A DNA stretch of 64,000 nucleotides from Gimibacter soli (GTDB lineage: Bacteria; Pseudomonadota; Alphaproteobacteria; Sphingomonadales; Kordiimonadaceae): positions 1,612,001-1,676,000 of the forward strand of contig NZ_CP116805.1 of assembly GCF_028463845.1 (NCBI RefSeq), given 5' to 3'. Positions 63,319-64,000 of this stretch are shown here, piece by piece. Below the pieces are notes generated by a model. The model made no database searches, was not told the origin of the DNA, and was given only the letters and a program-made list of their open reading frames with translations. A program made the position numbers and the translations under genes. Position 1 is the stretch's first letter. Each line of letters opens with the position of its first letter.

Positions 63319-63696
63319 ATGCATTCAGTTCTGGCAATTGCAGCAGGTGGGGCGCTTGGCGCCGTTGCCCGGCATTATGTCGGCGGTCTTGTGATGCGCC
63401 TCACGGGTATGGGCTTTCCCTTCGGCACGATGACCGTGAATATCCTCGGCTCCTTCCTCATGGGGGTGCTCATTGAAATGATGGCGATCAAGCTGAACGC
63501 CAGCCCCGTGTTCCGTGCCTTCTTTGCCGTCGGTGTGCTTGGCGGCTTCACCACCTTTTCAACCTTTTCGCTTGAGACCGTGCTTCTGATCGAGCGCGGC
63601 GCCATGATGCAGGCGGCCCTTTATGTGGTCGGTTCGGTCATTCTGGGTATTGCGGCGCTCTTTGCCGGTCTCGCGTTTGTACGGGGGCTTGCTTGA
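63319..63696 (+). CDS. crcB: Fluoride efflux channel FluC (CrcB)
   Basis: The 125-residue protein has four membrane helices. The motifs GGALGAVARHYVG, GTMTVNILGSFLMG with the conserved Asn, and GGFTTFSTFSLE with the Phe-box are all present. It forms a dimeric channel that removes fluoride. The stop overlaps the TTG start of the next gene. Confidence 0.95.
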   Translation: MHSVLAIAAGGALGAVARHYVGGLVMRLTGMGFPFGTMTVNILGSFLMGVLIEMMAIKLNASPVFRAFFAVGVLGGFTTFSTFSLETVLLIERGAMMQAALYVVGSVILGIAALFAGLAFVRGLA

Positions 63697-64000
63697 ACGC
63701 TGTCCAGAATATCGCCGTCGCCACTGAAGACGACGGCATCCGCATTGACCGCTGGTTCCAGCGGCATTTTCCCGATATCGGCTTCGGCGCGCTCAACAAG
63801 ATGATGCGCAAGGGCGAAGTGCGCCTTGATGGCAAGCGGGTGAAGGGTAACGAACGCGTGGCCGCCGGCCAGACCGTCCGTGTGCCACCCTATCAGGCCG
63901 CTGTCGCTGATGAAAAGCCTGCCAAGCCGCAAGGCATCCGCCTGAGTGACGAGGATATCCGCGAGATCCAGTCGTGGGTCATCTACAAGGATGCCGATGT
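63693..64000 (+). CDS. RluC-like 23S rRNA pseudouridine synthase (partial, N-terminal)
   Basis: About 102 codons are visible before the window ends. DDGIRIDRWFQRHFPDIGFGALNKMMRKGEVRLDGKRVKGNERVAAGQTVRVP is an S4 RNA-binding domain as found at the start of RluC/RluD enzymes (key pieces: IRIDRW, RKGEVRLDG, VAAGQ). The catalytic domain lies beyond the window. TTG at 63693 overlaps the crcB stop by 4 nt. crcB followed by rluC is a common alphaproteobacterial order. Confidence 0.85.
   Translation, partial: MNAVQNIAVATEDDGIRIDRWFQRHFPDIGFGALNKMMRKGEVRLDGKRVKGNERVAAGQTVRVPPYQAAVADEKPAKPQGIRLSDEDIREIQSWVIYKDAD

Overview
The window comes from an alphaproteobacterium. The reasons are the gene order tuf-trnW-secE-nusG-rplKAJL-rpoBC, then rpsL-rpsG-fusA-tuf-S10-spc-alpha; an alpha operon without rpsD; a zinc-LID adenylate kinase after secY; and rplQ followed by degP-rarA-crcB-rluC. 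A TonB-dependent receptor with the IVVTAQKRE motif and a PEP-CTERM protein would suit a marine Kordiimonas- or sphingomonad-like organism. That order-level placement is a guess.

Region 1 (1-7200) is accessory. It holds the start of a TonB-dependent receptor divergent from a TetR regulator, with paired palindromic operator candidates between them. Small unknown genes, a PPP-family phosphoesterase, a secreted non-specific endonuclease and an RTX/PEP-CTERM protein follow, then an AT-rich stretch rich in inverted repeats.

Region 2 (7202-12455) is a TniA/TniB/TniQ transposition module. A tyrosine recombinase lies convergent to tniQ, in the place where Tn5053/Tn402 relatives usually carry a serine resolvase.

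Region 3 (12880-about 20940) has lower GC and looks like cargo. It encodes a membrane-anchored PIN-like protein, a 1369-residue NACHT NTPase ending in a PD-(D/E)xK nuclease-like domain, and a small Tudor-like (DUF3553-like) protein. This is the best candidate in the window for an undescribed defence system. Behind it are a broken AAA ATPase fragment and a lone StbD-type antitoxin, bracketed by two diverged 126-bp direct repeats.

Region 4 (21048-25389) holds a self-regulated GntR(YtrA)-ABC transporter operon flanked by two very small genes, then a cupin gene and rlmB on the minus strand.

Region 5 (25487-58290) is the core gene-expression block: three tRNAs, two nearly identical tuf genes, secE, nusG, the L11/L1/L10/L12 genes, rpoB, rpoC, the str operon, the S10/spc operons with secY and adk, and the alpha operon. 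Clear sigma70-type promoters precede rpsL (TTGACG-N17-TATAAG) and rpsM (TTGACG-N16-TATAAT).

Region 6 (58341-64000) carries a membrane diguanylate cyclase, a periplasmic DegP-like protease, rarA, an RNase H-like unknown, the fluoride channel gene and the start of an rluC-like pseudouridine synthase gene, which runs off the end.
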